Assembly: GCF_963666145.1 (NCBI RefSeq)
Contig: NZ_OY762614.1
Location: 4,082,501-4,146,500, forward strand
Direction: 5' to 3'
Source: an uncultured Desulfobacter sp.
GTDB lineage: Bacteria > Desulfobacterota > Desulfobacteria > Desulfobacterales > Desulfobacteraceae
DNA length: 64,000 nucleotides
Position 1 is the first letter of the stretch; every line of letters starts with the position of its first letter. Under the pieces are notes generated by a model, which was given only the letters and a program-made list of their open reading frames with translations, ran no database searches and was not told the DNA's origin. This document shows positions 45,887 through 55,065 of the stretch, one piece after another. The translations under genes were made by a program, and so were the position numbers.

Positions 45887-48271
45887 ATGGATGATTTTGT
45901 AAACAGAACTAATGAATATTCTTATATCTCCAAGTTCATAGCCCAAAGCAGGGATGATAAAAATGCGGTATTCATACTCCGGGCAAAACAAGGAGTCGGT
46001 AAAAGCTCTTTAATGAAAGAAATCCTGAAGGGAGCCCCGCCTCACATCATTACTTTAAAGACACGATACACTTCAGGGACTGATTCTCCGTCACACCCAA
46101 ATGAATACCTGATGAACATCCTTTCTGAATTGAGTTCAGTTGAGGAAAAACACCAGATCAAATCATTCAAACAATTCAGAAGAGAAAAGATATTAAAGCA
46201 GGAATTCAACCGGAGTAATTTTATTGGTATTGTTCAGATGATACCTTTTTTGGGTAAATTTTTATCAAACCATATTGCGTCCTGGTTCAAACTGGAAGAG
46301 AAGTTCAGAGTGGATTTTACAGTCCATCCAAATACTGCGGAAATCTATGATTATCTAAAATACATTTTCGATATTAAGCATGTATGGTTGAATATTGAAG
46401 ACTTGCAAAAAATCGATCAAAGTTCCTTGAAAGCGATACAACGATTAATGTCTGAGACAACCGGATGTTGCTTTTTCTTTGAATTCACAATTAACGACAG
46501 CAACTTGTCAAATTACGTGGATCTGGTTACTCAGATAGAAGAGGCAGTTGAAACTATATTGGAATATGAATTGGAAAAACTCTGTTTTAAAGATATAGAA
46601 AAAATACTCAAACTCAAACAAAGAGAGTATGAGGTTCTAAGTTTAAAAAGGCTGTATTCAAATCATTCGGGAAATGTCAAACAAATCCTTTTTTATTCAA
46701 TTACAAAAGCAGGTTCGGCTGATGCAATAAAGGAGAAGCTGATCGAACTGTCAAACGATGAAAAATTGCTATTATCCATTGTTGCCAATTATAAAGAACC
46801 AATACCCCGTGAAACCATTTTAAAAATTGGGCAATTTCTTCCTGACAATTTGATGTCTATCAATTTAAAAACCATTCAGGAATTGACCCAGTCATTGGAT
46901 AGGGAATTAATAGAACTCTCTCATAACATTATACGTATTAGTCATAACAGCATTTCAACTTCAATTTTAGATTTAGATGAGTTTGCCATCGCAAATAAGT
47001 TCGCCTTTAACGCCATCTGCCAATATCTAATTAAAGAAATCGACAACTACCAGTCAATAGGACAGGCAAGGGGGGAACTATTTAATCTTTTACGCCTATT
47101 CAATATGTATGACAGGCGGAGATTGTACGATTATATTAATGAAATTGAGTCTGTTTCCCAAGCCTATTATTATCCGGATGCCGCAGAGGTTTACCTTGAT
47201 TCTGTAACCAAAGAACTCCAACCATTGCTTGATGAGAATGTGCAGGCTCAAAATATTTTTAAAAGGATCATCAATGCATATTACACCATCGGGTCTTTTG
47301 AAAAGGCAATGGAGTTGCTTGAAAAAACCTGCCAAGAGGAAACCACATACTACCGGATTTATTTTCCTCTCATTCTATATCGCCAGGGCCGCTACCATGA
47401 TGCCGTTGATTATTTATCCATTTGTATGGCAAAGGCAGATTCTGATCAACGTGTGAATCTCGTGTTTGATATTCTTGACTTGATCCTGAGTTTGACCCTT
47501 AATCGCAAAAAGAACACAAGTTATCTGTTTGATAAATTATTGAATAAAACAACGTATACAAAATTTTTCGAATATGGCTTCTTTTTAAGATTGTGCGAAG
47601 AATGCAACAGGGAAGACACTGAAGCTCTGGTCCAAAAGGGCATTAAGCATTTCCAACGATTCAACAACCCCATTGAGGCAGCCAAGACAAAAATTTCTCT
47701 TTCCGCCATAGTTGCATTAAAAGGGAGATTAAAAGACGGCCTTCTCTTACTAGAGGAGGCCGAAGACGTTCTCAAAGAACGCCTGATAGAATCTTATAAT
47801 ATTAAACTGAACAGATCATCCATAATGATGCTCATGGGCTCGTTTACTTCCGATGTCGAACGCCTGTTGTGTGATGCGGAAGTACTTGCTTTGCAGGAAT
47901 TTGATCTTTTAATGATTCGGAATAATATTCTGGCGTATTATTTAGAATCCAAAGAAATAGAGAAGGCAGGGACTTATGCAAAACGTATTGAATCTGATAT
48001 TAGGAATTTTCCCCGTGCCAGTATTAAAATCGCCACATATTATCATCTCAGTAAATACTATCAGGTCAAAGGCCAACCCGACTACGCGGATTTAAATCAT
48101 GGTAAAGCAATTGACTGCATAGACCGTCTGGATTCCCTGAGACAGGTGTATTGGAAAAAACGGTTAGGATTGGGCCAGGAGGAAGTTGGCTTCCACGCTA
48201 TTCTTCTCAAGTCCACATATCATTTAAATTTTTCAACATTCTGGTGGTTCAGTATTTCAGAGGATTTTTAG
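45887..48271 (+). CDS. STAND-type NTPase with C-terminal helical repeats
   Basis: 794 residues. P-loop ATPase with Walker A RAKQGVGKSSLM (residues 32-43) and Walker B HVWLNIEDLQKID (about 165-177), a winged-helix-like region (about 300-360), and a long helical C-terminal part from about residue 420 with TPR-like repeats (AMELLEKTCQEETTYYRIYFPLILYRQGRYHDAVDY cut short here as an example region near 535-570). This is the design of STAND switch proteins in signalling and phage defence, but no effector domain is obvious. Its 3' end overlaps the convergent ATP-grasp gene by 23 bases. No strong ribosome site precedes the ATG. Confidence 0.78.
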   Translation: MDDFVNRTNEYSYISKFIAQSRDDKNAVFILRAKQGVGKSSLMKEILKGAPPHIITLKTRYTSGTDSPSHPNEYLMNILSELSSVEEKHQIKSFKQFRREKILKQEFNRSNFIGIVQMIPFLGKFLSNHIASWFKLEEKFRVDFTVHPNTAEIYDYLKYIFDIKHVWLNIEDLQKIDQSSLKAIQRLMSETTGCCFFFEFTINDSNLSNYVDLVTQIEEAVETILEYELEKLCFKDIEKILKLKQREYEVLSLKRLYSNHSGNVKQILFYSITKAGSADAIKEKLIELSNDEKLLLSIVANYKEPIPRETILKIGQFLPDNLMSINLKTIQELTQSLDRELIELSHNIIRISHNSISTSILDLDEFAIANKFAFNAICQYLIKEIDNYQSIGQARGELFNLLRLFNMYDRRRLYDYINEIESVSQAYYYPDAAEVYLDSVTKELQPLLDENVQAQNIFKRIINAYYTIGSFEKAMELLEKTCQEETTYYRIYFPLILYRQGRYHDAVDYLSICMAKADSDQRVNLVFDILDLILSLTLNRKKNTSYLFDKLLNKTTYTKFFEYGFFLRLCEECNREDTEALVQKGIKHFQRFNNPIEAAKTKISLSAIVALKGRLKDGLLLLEEAEDVLKERLIESYNIKLNRSSIMMLMGSFTSDVERLLCDAEVLALQEFDLLMIRNNILAYYLESKEIEKAGTYAKRIESDIRNFPRASIKIATYYHLSKYYQVKGQPDYADLNHGKAIDCIDRLDSLRQVYWKKRLGLGQEEVGFHAILLKSTYHLNFSTFWWFSISEDF

Positions 48272-49283
48272 CGGCATTTTCGATAAGAGCATAAAGCATA
48301 CCTGAATAATTATATCCATTGAGCCTAAATGCAGTATGCAAAACACTGTCTCGGCTCATTCCTGAATCCTGTGTAAATTCAATAAAATAAAAATCACCGT
48401 TTTTAATTTTTCCGTCAATTCTGAGACACTCGGCATTCCTCAGTGTTTTGAAAATGTCACGCATTGCGGTTTTAGTGTCATTGTTTAAAATAAACACTTG
48501 TTTCTTTACTAAACCAGTCTGTTCAACTCGTCTTTTTTTGTGATAGTCATAAAATGCCAATTCATTTGCAACCCCTTCCAGCAATATTTCTTCAAAGATA
48601 AGTATCTTATCCGGCGTACCGAAAATAACGACATTCAGTTCGTCTCCTTCGATATACTCTTCTACTACAATTGCTTGCTCCAGTTTTGCCAATAACTCGT
48701 AGGCCAACTCCAGGGCCTTATCGGGTTGGTTACAAACATTGGCTGAAGTCAATCCTATTGATTCGCCTTCTATGGTAGGCTTAACTATAAACGGAGGAGT
48801 AAGGGCGCTTAAAAATAGCAGATGCGTAGGACTCTTCCGGTCAATCAAAATTTGGGCAGGGGTTTTCAGCCCTTTTTCCTGTGCAAAAAGATTACTGAGA
48901 TATTTATCTTGACACAGGGACTGAACATACGTGTCTCCCCCAAAGTATTTTATCCTCCGGATTTCACATATGCTTGGAATCAGATTTTTTTTATTTCTTG
49001 TTCCGCCGGTTCCCCAGATGGAGATAATTATATCCTTCTGGTGTAAGTGGATATTTTTTAAAAAGCTATCCGGTGATAAATAATGATGTACTTTCGAAAA
49101 TTTTGAACGAAATCCTTCCAATAATTGTTGTACGTATACATTGTAAAAGCAGATATAATTATCGTCGATGAAGGGGTTTGATTTAAATTCAGAGGCATCA
49201 TGCGTTATAAGCACCAGGTGATCAGGTATGTATTTATCCATTTTTACCCATCGATAATATTTAGTTATCATGCATCTGATCAA
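48249..49283 (-). CDS. ATP-grasp ligase, D-Ala-D-Ala ligase-like
   Basis: 344 residues. The core has FIVKPTIEGESIGLT (ATP loop), EYIEGDELNVVIFG and the metal-binding FYFIEFTQDSGMSRDS, which correspond to the Glu and Asn/Asp region of D-Ala-D-Ala ligase-like ATP-grasp enzymes. Substrate is unknown; it could ligate an amino acid or peptide. A TTG at 49283 has AAAGGAG at 49295-49301; ATGs at 49271 and 49241 are alternatives. Convergent with the STAND gene, sharing an 18-bp upstream motif, so the two are probably partners. Confidence 0.75.
   Translation of the reverse strand: MIRCMITKYYRWVKMDKYIPDHLVLITHDASEFKSNPFIDDNYICFYNVYVQQLLEGFRSKFSKVHHYLSPDSFLKNIHLHQKDIIISIWGTGGTRNKKNLIPSICEIRRIKYFGGDTYVQSLCQDKYLSNLFAQEKGLKTPAQILIDRKSPTHLLFLSALTPPFIVKPTIEGESIGLTSANVCNQPDKALELAYELLAKLEQAIVVEEYIEGDELNVVIFGTPDKILIFEEILLEGVANELAFYDYHKKRRVEQTGLVKKQVFILNNDTKTAMRDIFKTLRNAECLRIDGKIKNGDFYFIEFTQDSGMSRDSVLHTAFRLNGYNYSGMLYALIENAAKNPLKY
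49252..49269 (-). promoter_or_regulatory. second copy of the 18-bp motif
   Basis: Exact copy of the motif before the STAND gene, on the opposite strand. If translation starts at the TTG (49283) or ATG (49271) it lies inside the first codons (ITKYYR); if it starts at 49241 it is 10 bases upstream of the ATG. Confidence 0.5.
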
Positions 49284-49693
49284 GGGATGGTGAACTCCTT
49301 TAAAAAGTCGAAAAATATAAGGATTTCCCTGATTGACAACCTAATTTTGTGACGATAAGAATTTAAGCCTTGGTAAATCCACCGCAATAAAGACACCAAT
49401 CTTGTGGCTGTTAAATTTAATGAAGGATAATTCATAATTATCCTTCATTAAATTGCTCTATCCATGCTTATCCGGTTGTTGAACAAAAATATAATTAACT
49501 AATTGTTTTTGTTGATTAATAAATACAAGCAACAGCCGTGCGTCCAATCCATAAAACCACTATATTATCATTGGAATTATGGTGTTTTATAAATTTTTTT
49601 GGGAGTTAACTGGATAGGCATGCTTTATCTATCCATTTGTTGCCATTTTTTAACTCAAATTTGGGGAAAATTCATTATTGAGCATCAAAGAGA
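49284..49693. other. non-coding region with strong hairpin
   Basis: A stem with 18-bp arms (49414-49431 and 49437-49454, 5-base loop) is perfect. A TTGACA-N17-TAAGAA box pair (49333-49361) points to it on the + strand, so a short transcript is conceivable. No T-run follows the hairpin. No gene is visible up to the end of the recombinase gene. Confidence 0.55.
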
Positions 49694-50629
49694 TCAACAG
49701 ATTTTTTTTCTTGGGTGTCTTTTTGTCAAAATATTCCTCTGTTTTTTTTTATTTACGGAAAGGTATATCTGGGTGGTGCTAATGGAACTATGACCGAGGA
49801 GATCCTGAATGTATCTTAAATCAACCTCATTTTCCAAAAGCATAGTGGCTAGGGAATGTCTGAACATATGAGGGGTAATATTAGTATCAATGTTGATACA
49901 TTTAATATATTTTTTAATCATGAATCTAATGGACTGTTCCGAAAATCTTCTGTCGAACCGGTTGATAAAAAAATAGTCTGAGTTTTGAATTCGTTTTCTG
50001 AAATACCTAAAATAGCAGTCTATTGCCTCTTTTGTTTCTGTGTTACAGATGGGAATTATTCTTTCTCTATTTCCCTTTCCAACGATTCTGATGGTAGACT
50101 TATTGAGGTCCATTGCAGTTAACTTTAAATGGGATAACTCGGCGACTCTTAAACCGGTAGAAAAGAGCAGTTCTATGACGGCAATATCTCTGACGATTAC
50201 ACCATAAGCATAAGAACCTTTTTCTAAGGCATCTTTTCTTTCATATAGATATTGATATAATTTTTTGATGATTCGTGGTTCTATTGTTCTTGGTATCTTT
50301 TTGCCTTCCTTAATTTTGATTCTGACCTTATTGAAAGGGTTAACAGCAATCTCATCTTCAAACTGCAGATGATTGAAAAAGGCTTTCAAAGATGCCAATT
50401 TCCTTTTAAGGGTTTTTGGCTTAAATTTGGATGAAATACTCTCAAGGTATTGTTTGAGGATATTCTTATCAATTTTGTCTATCTGCGTTAGATCAGTATC
50501 TGTTGTGCAAAAGACTTTGAACTGATCCATATCAATTTCATAAGCAGTAAGGGTTTTCGGGCTCAAATTTTTTTCATATTTACAATGAAACAAAAAATCA
50601 TGAATGTATTGCTCAAGCTTCAACTTCAA
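49694..50629 (-). CDS. tyrosine recombinase, XerD-like integrase
   Basis: 311 residues: SAM-like N-terminal domain (SPKTLTAYEIDMDQFKVF) and full catalytic domain with STGLRVAELSHL, GKGNRERIIP, PHMFRHSLATMLL, LGHSSISTTQ and nucleophile in IYLSVN. The protein is AT-rich and basic, unlike the resident XerC. Probably moves the flanking cassette. No strong ribosome site is visible, though ACAAAAGGAGTTG lies just ahead of the start on its strand (50632-50640). Confidence 0.85.
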   Translation of the reverse strand: MKLKLEQYIHDFLFHCKYEKNLSPKTLTAYEIDMDQFKVFCTTDTDLTQIDKIDKNILKQYLESISSKFKPKTLKRKLASLKAFFNHLQFEDEIAVNPFNKVRIKIKEGKKIPRTIEPRIIKKLYQYLYERKDALEKGSYAYGVIVRDIAVIELLFSTGLRVAELSHLKLTAMDLNKSTIRIVGKGNRERIIPICNTETKEAIDCYFRYFRKRIQNSDYFFINRFDRRFSEQSIRFMIKKYIKCINIDTNITPHMFRHSLATMLLENEVDLRYIQDLLGHSSISTTQIYLSVNKKKQRNILTKRHPRKKIC

Positions 50630-50742
50630 CTCCTTTTGTAAGATTTAACATGTAACCATTTCGGCCAGGGTCCAGTGTAACTTCCGCGAGAGTCGTTTAT
50701 TTCACAAATGAAGTTTTTTTCCTAATTTTTTGTAAGAGTGTT

Positions 50743-50865
50743 TTAATATGAAAATTTCCCTGCCCAAAAAATTTTGGAAAGGACTTTCAATAGTTGTTGT
50801 GGACTAATTTTTGGTTGAATAACCAAGTCTGACTTTCTTTTTTTAGGATGATTAAAATTTTTCAT
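50743..50865 (-). pseudogene. truncated copy of the short recombinase 5' end
   Basis: 40 codons (MKNFNHPKKRKSDLV onwards) align with the N-terminus of the 44634 recombinase (MKNLNHPKKGSH) but stop before any catalytic motif. It directly follows, on the - strand, a diverged copy of that gene's leader. Confidence 0.7.
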
Positions 50866-51025
50866 ATCTTCAAGATATCCCCAACTTTTAATAAAAAAGC
50901 AAACAAAAGTTGGGATATGTTTTCCAGAAAAGTAAGTCCGAATTTCAAAAAAAAACCTCAACGCTTTTATTAATGAGCCTTTGGGTTGATTCTTGCCATC
51001 CCAACTTTTCAGTAAAAGTTGGGAA
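50831..51025 (-). repeat. recombinase leader B, inverted copy of leader A
   Basis: On the - strand this repeats 44476-44670 at roughly 75-80 percent identity by eye, including both CCCAAC/GTTGGG hairpins, the AAAGGCTCAT-AATAAAAGCGTTG stretch and the AATCATCCTAAAAAA codons. The exact 16-mer AATTGTCGTTGATCAG lies 45 bases further out (51070-51085, - strand). Confidence 0.8.
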
Positions 51026-51111
51026 ACCATCAAAGGAGAAACTTCTTAATTTGAACGATAGAAATTCTTCTGATCAACGACAATTATTTTTTCCACGGGG
51101 TTTATATAGCG

Positions 51112-51142
51112 AAAACGGCATAAAATAAAAATATGGCGTTTT
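51112..51142. promoter_or_regulatory. candidate HipB operator
   Basis: Inverted repeat AAAACGGCAT (51112-51121) and ATGGCGTTTT (51133-51142), one mismatch, 11-base spacer, about 50 bases before hipB. HipB-type antitoxins normally repress their own operon through such sites. TTGATA and TATTTT boxes (51152 and 51175) lie between it and the gene. Confidence 0.5.
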
Positions 51143-51193
51143 AAACATAATTTGATATTATACCGTTATCGACATATTTTTTTGGAGGACACG

Positions 51194-51466
51194 ATGCATC
51201 AGATCATGGTCTCCCCCAGAGATCTTGGGGCAACACTTAGAGAATTGAGGAAGCAAAAAGGGATGACCCAGACAGCCTTGGGTAAACGGGTGGGGCTTGA
51301 TCAAAAACGGATATCCCTAATGGAAAACGGCAATCCTAATATCCGGGTGGCCAGCCTGTTCAGACTGCTTTCCGCCTTGGGCGTGGGTATGGCCCTTGAG
51401 CCCAAGGCCATTGATGGAACGACTCCAGTCCAGGGGAACCAGGAATATAATAAGGATGAATGGTGA
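51194..51466 (+). CDS. hipB: HipB-like antitoxin
   Basis: 90 residues with a lambda-Cro type helix-turn-helix: LGATLRELRKQKGMTQTALGKRVGLDQKRISLMENG split around the recognition helix, ending with an acidic tail. ATG 51194 has GGAGG at 51184-51188. The stop overlaps the hipA start (TGATG), the usual type II toxin-antitoxin layout. Confidence 0.9.
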   Translation: MHQIMVSPRDLGATLRELRKQKGMTQTALGKRVGLDQKRISLMENGNPNIRVASLFRLLSALGVGMALEPKAIDGTTPVQGNQEYNKDEW

Positions 51467-52788
51467 TGGGAAAGGCAAAAAATCTTACCGTCCTTATGAA
51501 CGGTATTCCTGTGGGCCGGCTGAACCGCAGTGCCAAAGGGATTATCTCTTTTGGTTATGACGAGGATTGGCTTTCAGACCGCAATAGACGACCCTTGTCC
51601 CTGTCTCTTCCTCTTACAACCCAGGTTTATTTTGGTGACCGGGTTGAAAATTATTTTGACAACCTGCTGCCTGACAACATGACATTGCGCAACAGGCTGC
51701 AGGCTAGGGTCGGGGCTTCGTCCACCCGGGCCTTTGACCTACTCTCCCACATCGGCAGGGATTGTGTGGGAGCGGTGCAACTTGTTCCCGAAGGAGAAAC
51801 ACCAAATGTCAAAATGGTCACCGTAGATCGGGTAGATGAGGCGCAGATAGAGGCTATTCTCAAGTCCTATGCCGCCATGCCCCTGGGGGTGGACATTGAT
51901 GCCGATTTCAGGCTTTCCGTTGCCGGTGCCCAGGAAAAAACTGCATTCCTCAGGATGCAGAACGACTGGTACCGCCCTTCCGGAGCTACGCCGACCAGTC
52001 ATATTTTCAAGCTGCCGATGGGGCGACTGGGCCAAACCGGCTTAGATTTGTCAGGCAGTGTGGAAAACGAATGGCTCTGCCAAAAGCTGTTGGGAGCCTT
52101 TGGCATGGCGGCGGCTGACACCCAGATAGCAAACTTCGGCAGCCAGAAGGTGCTGGTGGTGGAGCGATTTGATCGACGCTGGTCCGCTGACAGCACCTGG
52201 CTGATCCGACTGCCCCAGGAAGATATCTGCCAAGCCACGGGCATCCCTTCGGCCCTGAAATATGAGGCGGACGGGGGACCAGGCATGACCACGATCATGG
52301 ATCTGCTTCTGGGGTCAGACAAGGCTCATGAGGACCGGACCTTATTCATGACGGCCCAACTGCTTTTCTGGATGTTGGGGGCCATTGACGGTCACGCCAA
52401 GAATTTCAGCATTTTTCTTCGTCCCGGCAGCCGGTTTCACCTGACCCCATTTTACGATGTAATTTCAATCTATCCTTTGGCCAGGGCTGGCCAGATTTCC
52501 ATGCACAAGGTTAAGATGGCCATGGCCGTGTCAGGGAAAAACCGTCATTACAGATGGAACAGCATAACCAGAAGACATTGGTTAAATACTGCAAAAAAAT
52601 GCAGGTACCCGGAAGATGAGATGAAGCAAATTATTGAAAAATGTTGCGATATGGCACAAGGGTGCATCGATCAGGTAGGTGCTACCCTCCCCCCGGGTTT
52701 TCCCGGACAGATCTCAGCAGCAATTTTTTCTGGAATGCACCAGGCAAGGGAACGGTTGATTAACAATAAAAAGGATGGATCTGCTTAA
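51466..52788 (+). CDS. hipA: HipA-like Ser/Thr kinase toxin
   Basis: 440 residues. N-terminal subdomain (VLMNGIPVGRL, PLSLSLPLT) followed by the kinase domain: SVAGAQEKTAFL (ATP loop), SHIFKLP, ENEWLCQKLLGAFGM, VLVVERFDR, the catalytic IDGHAKNFSIF and metal-binding LTPFYDVIS. All key residues are present. HipA phosphorylates glutamyl-tRNA synthetase in E. coli, halting translation. ATG 51466 chosen because AAGGA at 51452 fits it better than 51460. Confidence 0.92.
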   Translation: MGKAKNLTVLMNGIPVGRLNRSAKGIISFGYDEDWLSDRNRRPLSLSLPLTTQVYFGDRVENYFDNLLPDNMTLRNRLQARVGASSTRAFDLLSHIGRDCVGAVQLVPEGETPNVKMVTVDRVDEAQIEAILKSYAAMPLGVDIDADFRLSVAGAQEKTAFLRMQNDWYRPSGATPTSHIFKLPMGRLGQTGLDLSGSVENEWLCQKLLGAFGMAAADTQIANFGSQKVLVVERFDRRWSADSTWLIRLPQEDICQATGIPSALKYEADGGPGMTTIMDLLLGSDKAHEDRTLFMTAQLLFWMLGAIDGHAKNFSIFLRPGSRFHLTPFYDVISIYPLARAGQISMHKVKMAMAVSGKNRHYRWNSITRRHWLNTAKKCRYPEDEMKQIIEKCCDMAQGCIDQVGATLPPGFPGQISAAIFSGMHQARERLINNKKDGSA

Positions 52789-52916
52789 AATTAATAAAAT
52801 TTCAAGTGGCATCTCCAATAACATAAGTAGTAAACGCCTTAATTGATAAGCATCTCAGTCAAAACTTATAGACATATCTGTCACTTTGCTATTCCTTAAA
52901 AATTTTGATTTTTAGC

Positions 52917-53390
52917 CTATTTTATGTATTCTTTGCATTTTTCAATAACGACAATTTTAATATTTTCTTTAGTCGCACCATCCCAATAATATTGAAATTC
53001 CCCGTGATCAAAATCCTCCCATGCACAGTGCAGAAGGTAGAAGTCAAAAATATCATCCTGATAATTGTGGGCTATGCACAATTCGAATAATTCTTTTAGA
53101 TTAAGCCGAATTGTCTCTGGCTTATTAATAATATCGCAGGCTATATCTTTTGCATAAGCTGAGACAGCTCGACTTCCACAGGGGATTTCAATCCCTAACT
53201 CACTTAATGCTGCTTCGGTATAATACTTTACCTCAAAGAAATTCAAAGGAGCACTTAGACCAGCCAATATCCGAAGGCTTGGCGAATCAAAATTTTCATA
53301 AAGTGCAGCTTCCGCCCATTTCACGCAATCAGATGGGTCTCCATTACTTGTGCTGCAATACCAAAATACTTTTCCGATTTGTGCTTTCAT
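52917..53390 (-). CDS. hypothetical protein, possible immunity-type
   Basis: 157 residues, acidic and mostly helical (DPSDCVKWAEAALYENFDSPSLRILAGL, then FFEVKYYTEAALSELGIEIP). The pattern of a short protein with regular Leu/Trp helices resembles polymorphic-toxin immunity proteins, but no family is recognised with confidence. It stands alone, AT-rich, between hipA and a DUF4304-like gene on the same strand. Confidence 0.6.
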   Translation of the reverse strand: MKAQIGKVFWYCSTSNGDPSDCVKWAEAALYENFDSPSLRILAGLSAPLNFFEVKYYTEAALSELGIEIPCGSRAVSAYAKDIACDIINKPETIRLNLKELFELCIAHNYQDDIFDFYLLHCAWEDFDHGEFQYYWDGATKENIKIVVIEKCKEYIK

Positions 53391-53448
53391 GAAATTTATT
53401 CAAATAACGTATTTTTCAGCAGTGAACCGAGTCCGCTGGAAAAAGTAG

Positions 53449-53835
53449 TTAGAGTGTGCTTTTTTTAAAAAAATCATCACCCTGGGTATTTATTAGTTTT
53501 AATATGTTCATTATTACGTCGTTGGGATTACTTCCCAAATTAAACCAACTATCAGCGTTATGAGATGATGCCCCTATGCGCAGCCTCTCATTCAGATCAT
53601 TGGCTCTTAATTTGTTCTGAGGAATAATTTTTCCCCAATACGTTGAGAAGTCACCAAGCGGTGCAGAGGCAATTTCAATCACAAAATCCCCCGTTCCATA
53701 TTTATCAAACTGAAATGTGATCAGTTCATTACGGTTTTCTCTTGATCGTCGGAAATGAGGAAATGAGCCTTTGAATCCTATCTCTCGAAGTTTCGGAACG
53801 AGATCCGACTTCAATATTATTCTTGGATCAGTCAT
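53449..53835 (-). CDS. DUF4304-like protein
   Basis: 128 residues. KLREIGFKGSFPHFRRSRENRNELITFQFDKYG followed by FVIEIASAPLG matches the usual DUF4304 pattern of a short protein of unknown function often found near immunity genes. The ATG at 53835 is preferred, as it fits the family length; the frame stays open to 53880. Confidence 0.65.
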   Translation of the reverse strand: MTDPRIILKSDLVPKLREIGFKGSFPHFRRSRENRNELITFQFDKYGTGDFVIEIASAPLGDFSTYWGKIIPQNKLRANDLNERLRIGASSHNADSWFNLGSNPNDVIMNILKLINTQGDDFFKKSTL

Positions 53836-53890
53836 CGTTAAAAGCCCTAACAAGTAATTATGATTTTTTTTTCTGTTCAATCCACAGGTT

Positions 53891-54013
53891 TGAATATTAT
53901 TCCGTTAGAAAAATGACAACAGGATAATTTCCCAATAACAGCCAAGCAAATAGATGTAAATAGAAAATTTGAATCAATCCATTGAGAAAAACAAAACCGC
54001 GCAATGATGGTAT
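53891..54013 (+). repeat. direct repeat, copy 1
   Basis: About 123 bases, roughly 75 percent identical by eye to 59677-59800 in the same orientation. Shared cores include AAAAATGA-AACAGGATAA, GATGTAAAT-GAAA and CCATTGAGAAAAA. It lies upstream of the recombinase with the A8 tract. Confidence 0.75.
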
Positions 54014-54196
54014 GAAAAAACTCAATTCTGCGTTTCGGCCACCTCACCAATAACAGATCAAGTACACATGTCCACGGCATGGGCCTTTTCCGAGCAGTTC
54101 TGAAAAAAGTCCAGATTTTTACCCCGAAAATTTTGTATACTGTCTTTGTCCTGATCCATCAGGATGATTCCAACATTTTTAAAGGAGGGCATCACC

Positions 54197-55032
54197 ATGA
54201 AAATGTCGCAGGCAATCAAGAATTTTCTGGCGTATCAAGAACTCAATTCAAAAAAAACACCATTCAAAATTATCGATACTTCCTGGCGGTCTTCCAAAAG
54301 CAATTCGGCAGACGGGATGTATCGGAAGTAACATCGGATGAAATCATGGAGTTTCTGGTCAAAATCACTGAAGGCCTGAAACCCTCAACCAAGAAACTCA
54401 AATATTCCCTTCTCAAAAGCCTCTTCAATTTTGTCAAAAATACTGCCGTGCCAGATCTTCTCAATCCATGTGACTCTGCTCTCCTATCAAAAACATTTCG
54501 AGTTTCCAAGTTGCCGCCATGGACAATCTTGGAACGAGATGCCGTTGATGAATTCATATTCAAAACGGAGAGCCCCAGAAACCGGCTGATGCTTGAATTG
54601 ATGGCAAGGGGTGGAATGAGGATCGGTGAAGTTCTGAAATTGAAGCCTCAGGATGTCCAGGATCGAAAACTTCATTTGCCCAATCCCAAGAGTGGCCGTA
54701 CCTCCGAAGTCGTTTTTATTCCCCAAAAGGTGGCAGACCGGCTGCGTGATTATATTGCCGCTGAAAATTTTCTGGATGATGAGCGTATTTTCCCTCTGGG
54801 GTATACCCGGGCCAGGGAGATCGTTAAAAGCGCCGGCAAAAAAATCGGAATTGATGTAAAGCCACATGATCTCAGACGGCATGCAGCCACTTATGCCAGC
54901 CGATCAGGCGTTCCTATTGAAATCGTTTCAAAAATCATCCTTCGTCACTCAAACCTGTCCACCACCCAGAGGTATCTTGGAAAAATCAGCGACACCGAGG
55001 CCATGTATTGGATTGAGAATATTTACCGGTAA
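54197..55032 (+). CDS. tyrosine recombinase with an A8 frameshift site
   Basis: ATG 54197 has AAGGAGG upstream (54182-54188) and reads MKMSQAIKNFLAYQELNSKK, the start of a SAM-like domain. The catalytic part continues in the -1 frame as NTIQNYRYFLAVFQ to GGMRIGEVLKL, PHDLRRHAATY, LRHSNLSTTQRYLG. The join falls at the run of eight A (54250-54257), where the heptamer A-AAA-AAA followed by C is a standard -1 slip site. Either programmed slippage or a one-base homopolymer change explains it. The other frame alone (from 54079) lacks a proper start. Confidence 0.75.
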
Positions 55033-55040
55033 AAATCGAA

Positions 55041-55065
55041 GGGGATTGGGATGATCCTAATCCCC
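55041..55065 (+). terminator. hairpin after the recombinase gene
   Basis: GGGGATTGGG (55041-55050) pairs with CCTAATCCCC (55056-55065) around a 5-base loop, eight bases after the stop. No T-run follows at once, so it may be a rho-independent-like or RNA-stabilising structure. Confidence 0.55.

Noticed and set aside
49284..49693. Retron-type msr/msd region
   Set aside because: A strong hairpin is present but no reverse transcriptase gene is nearby.
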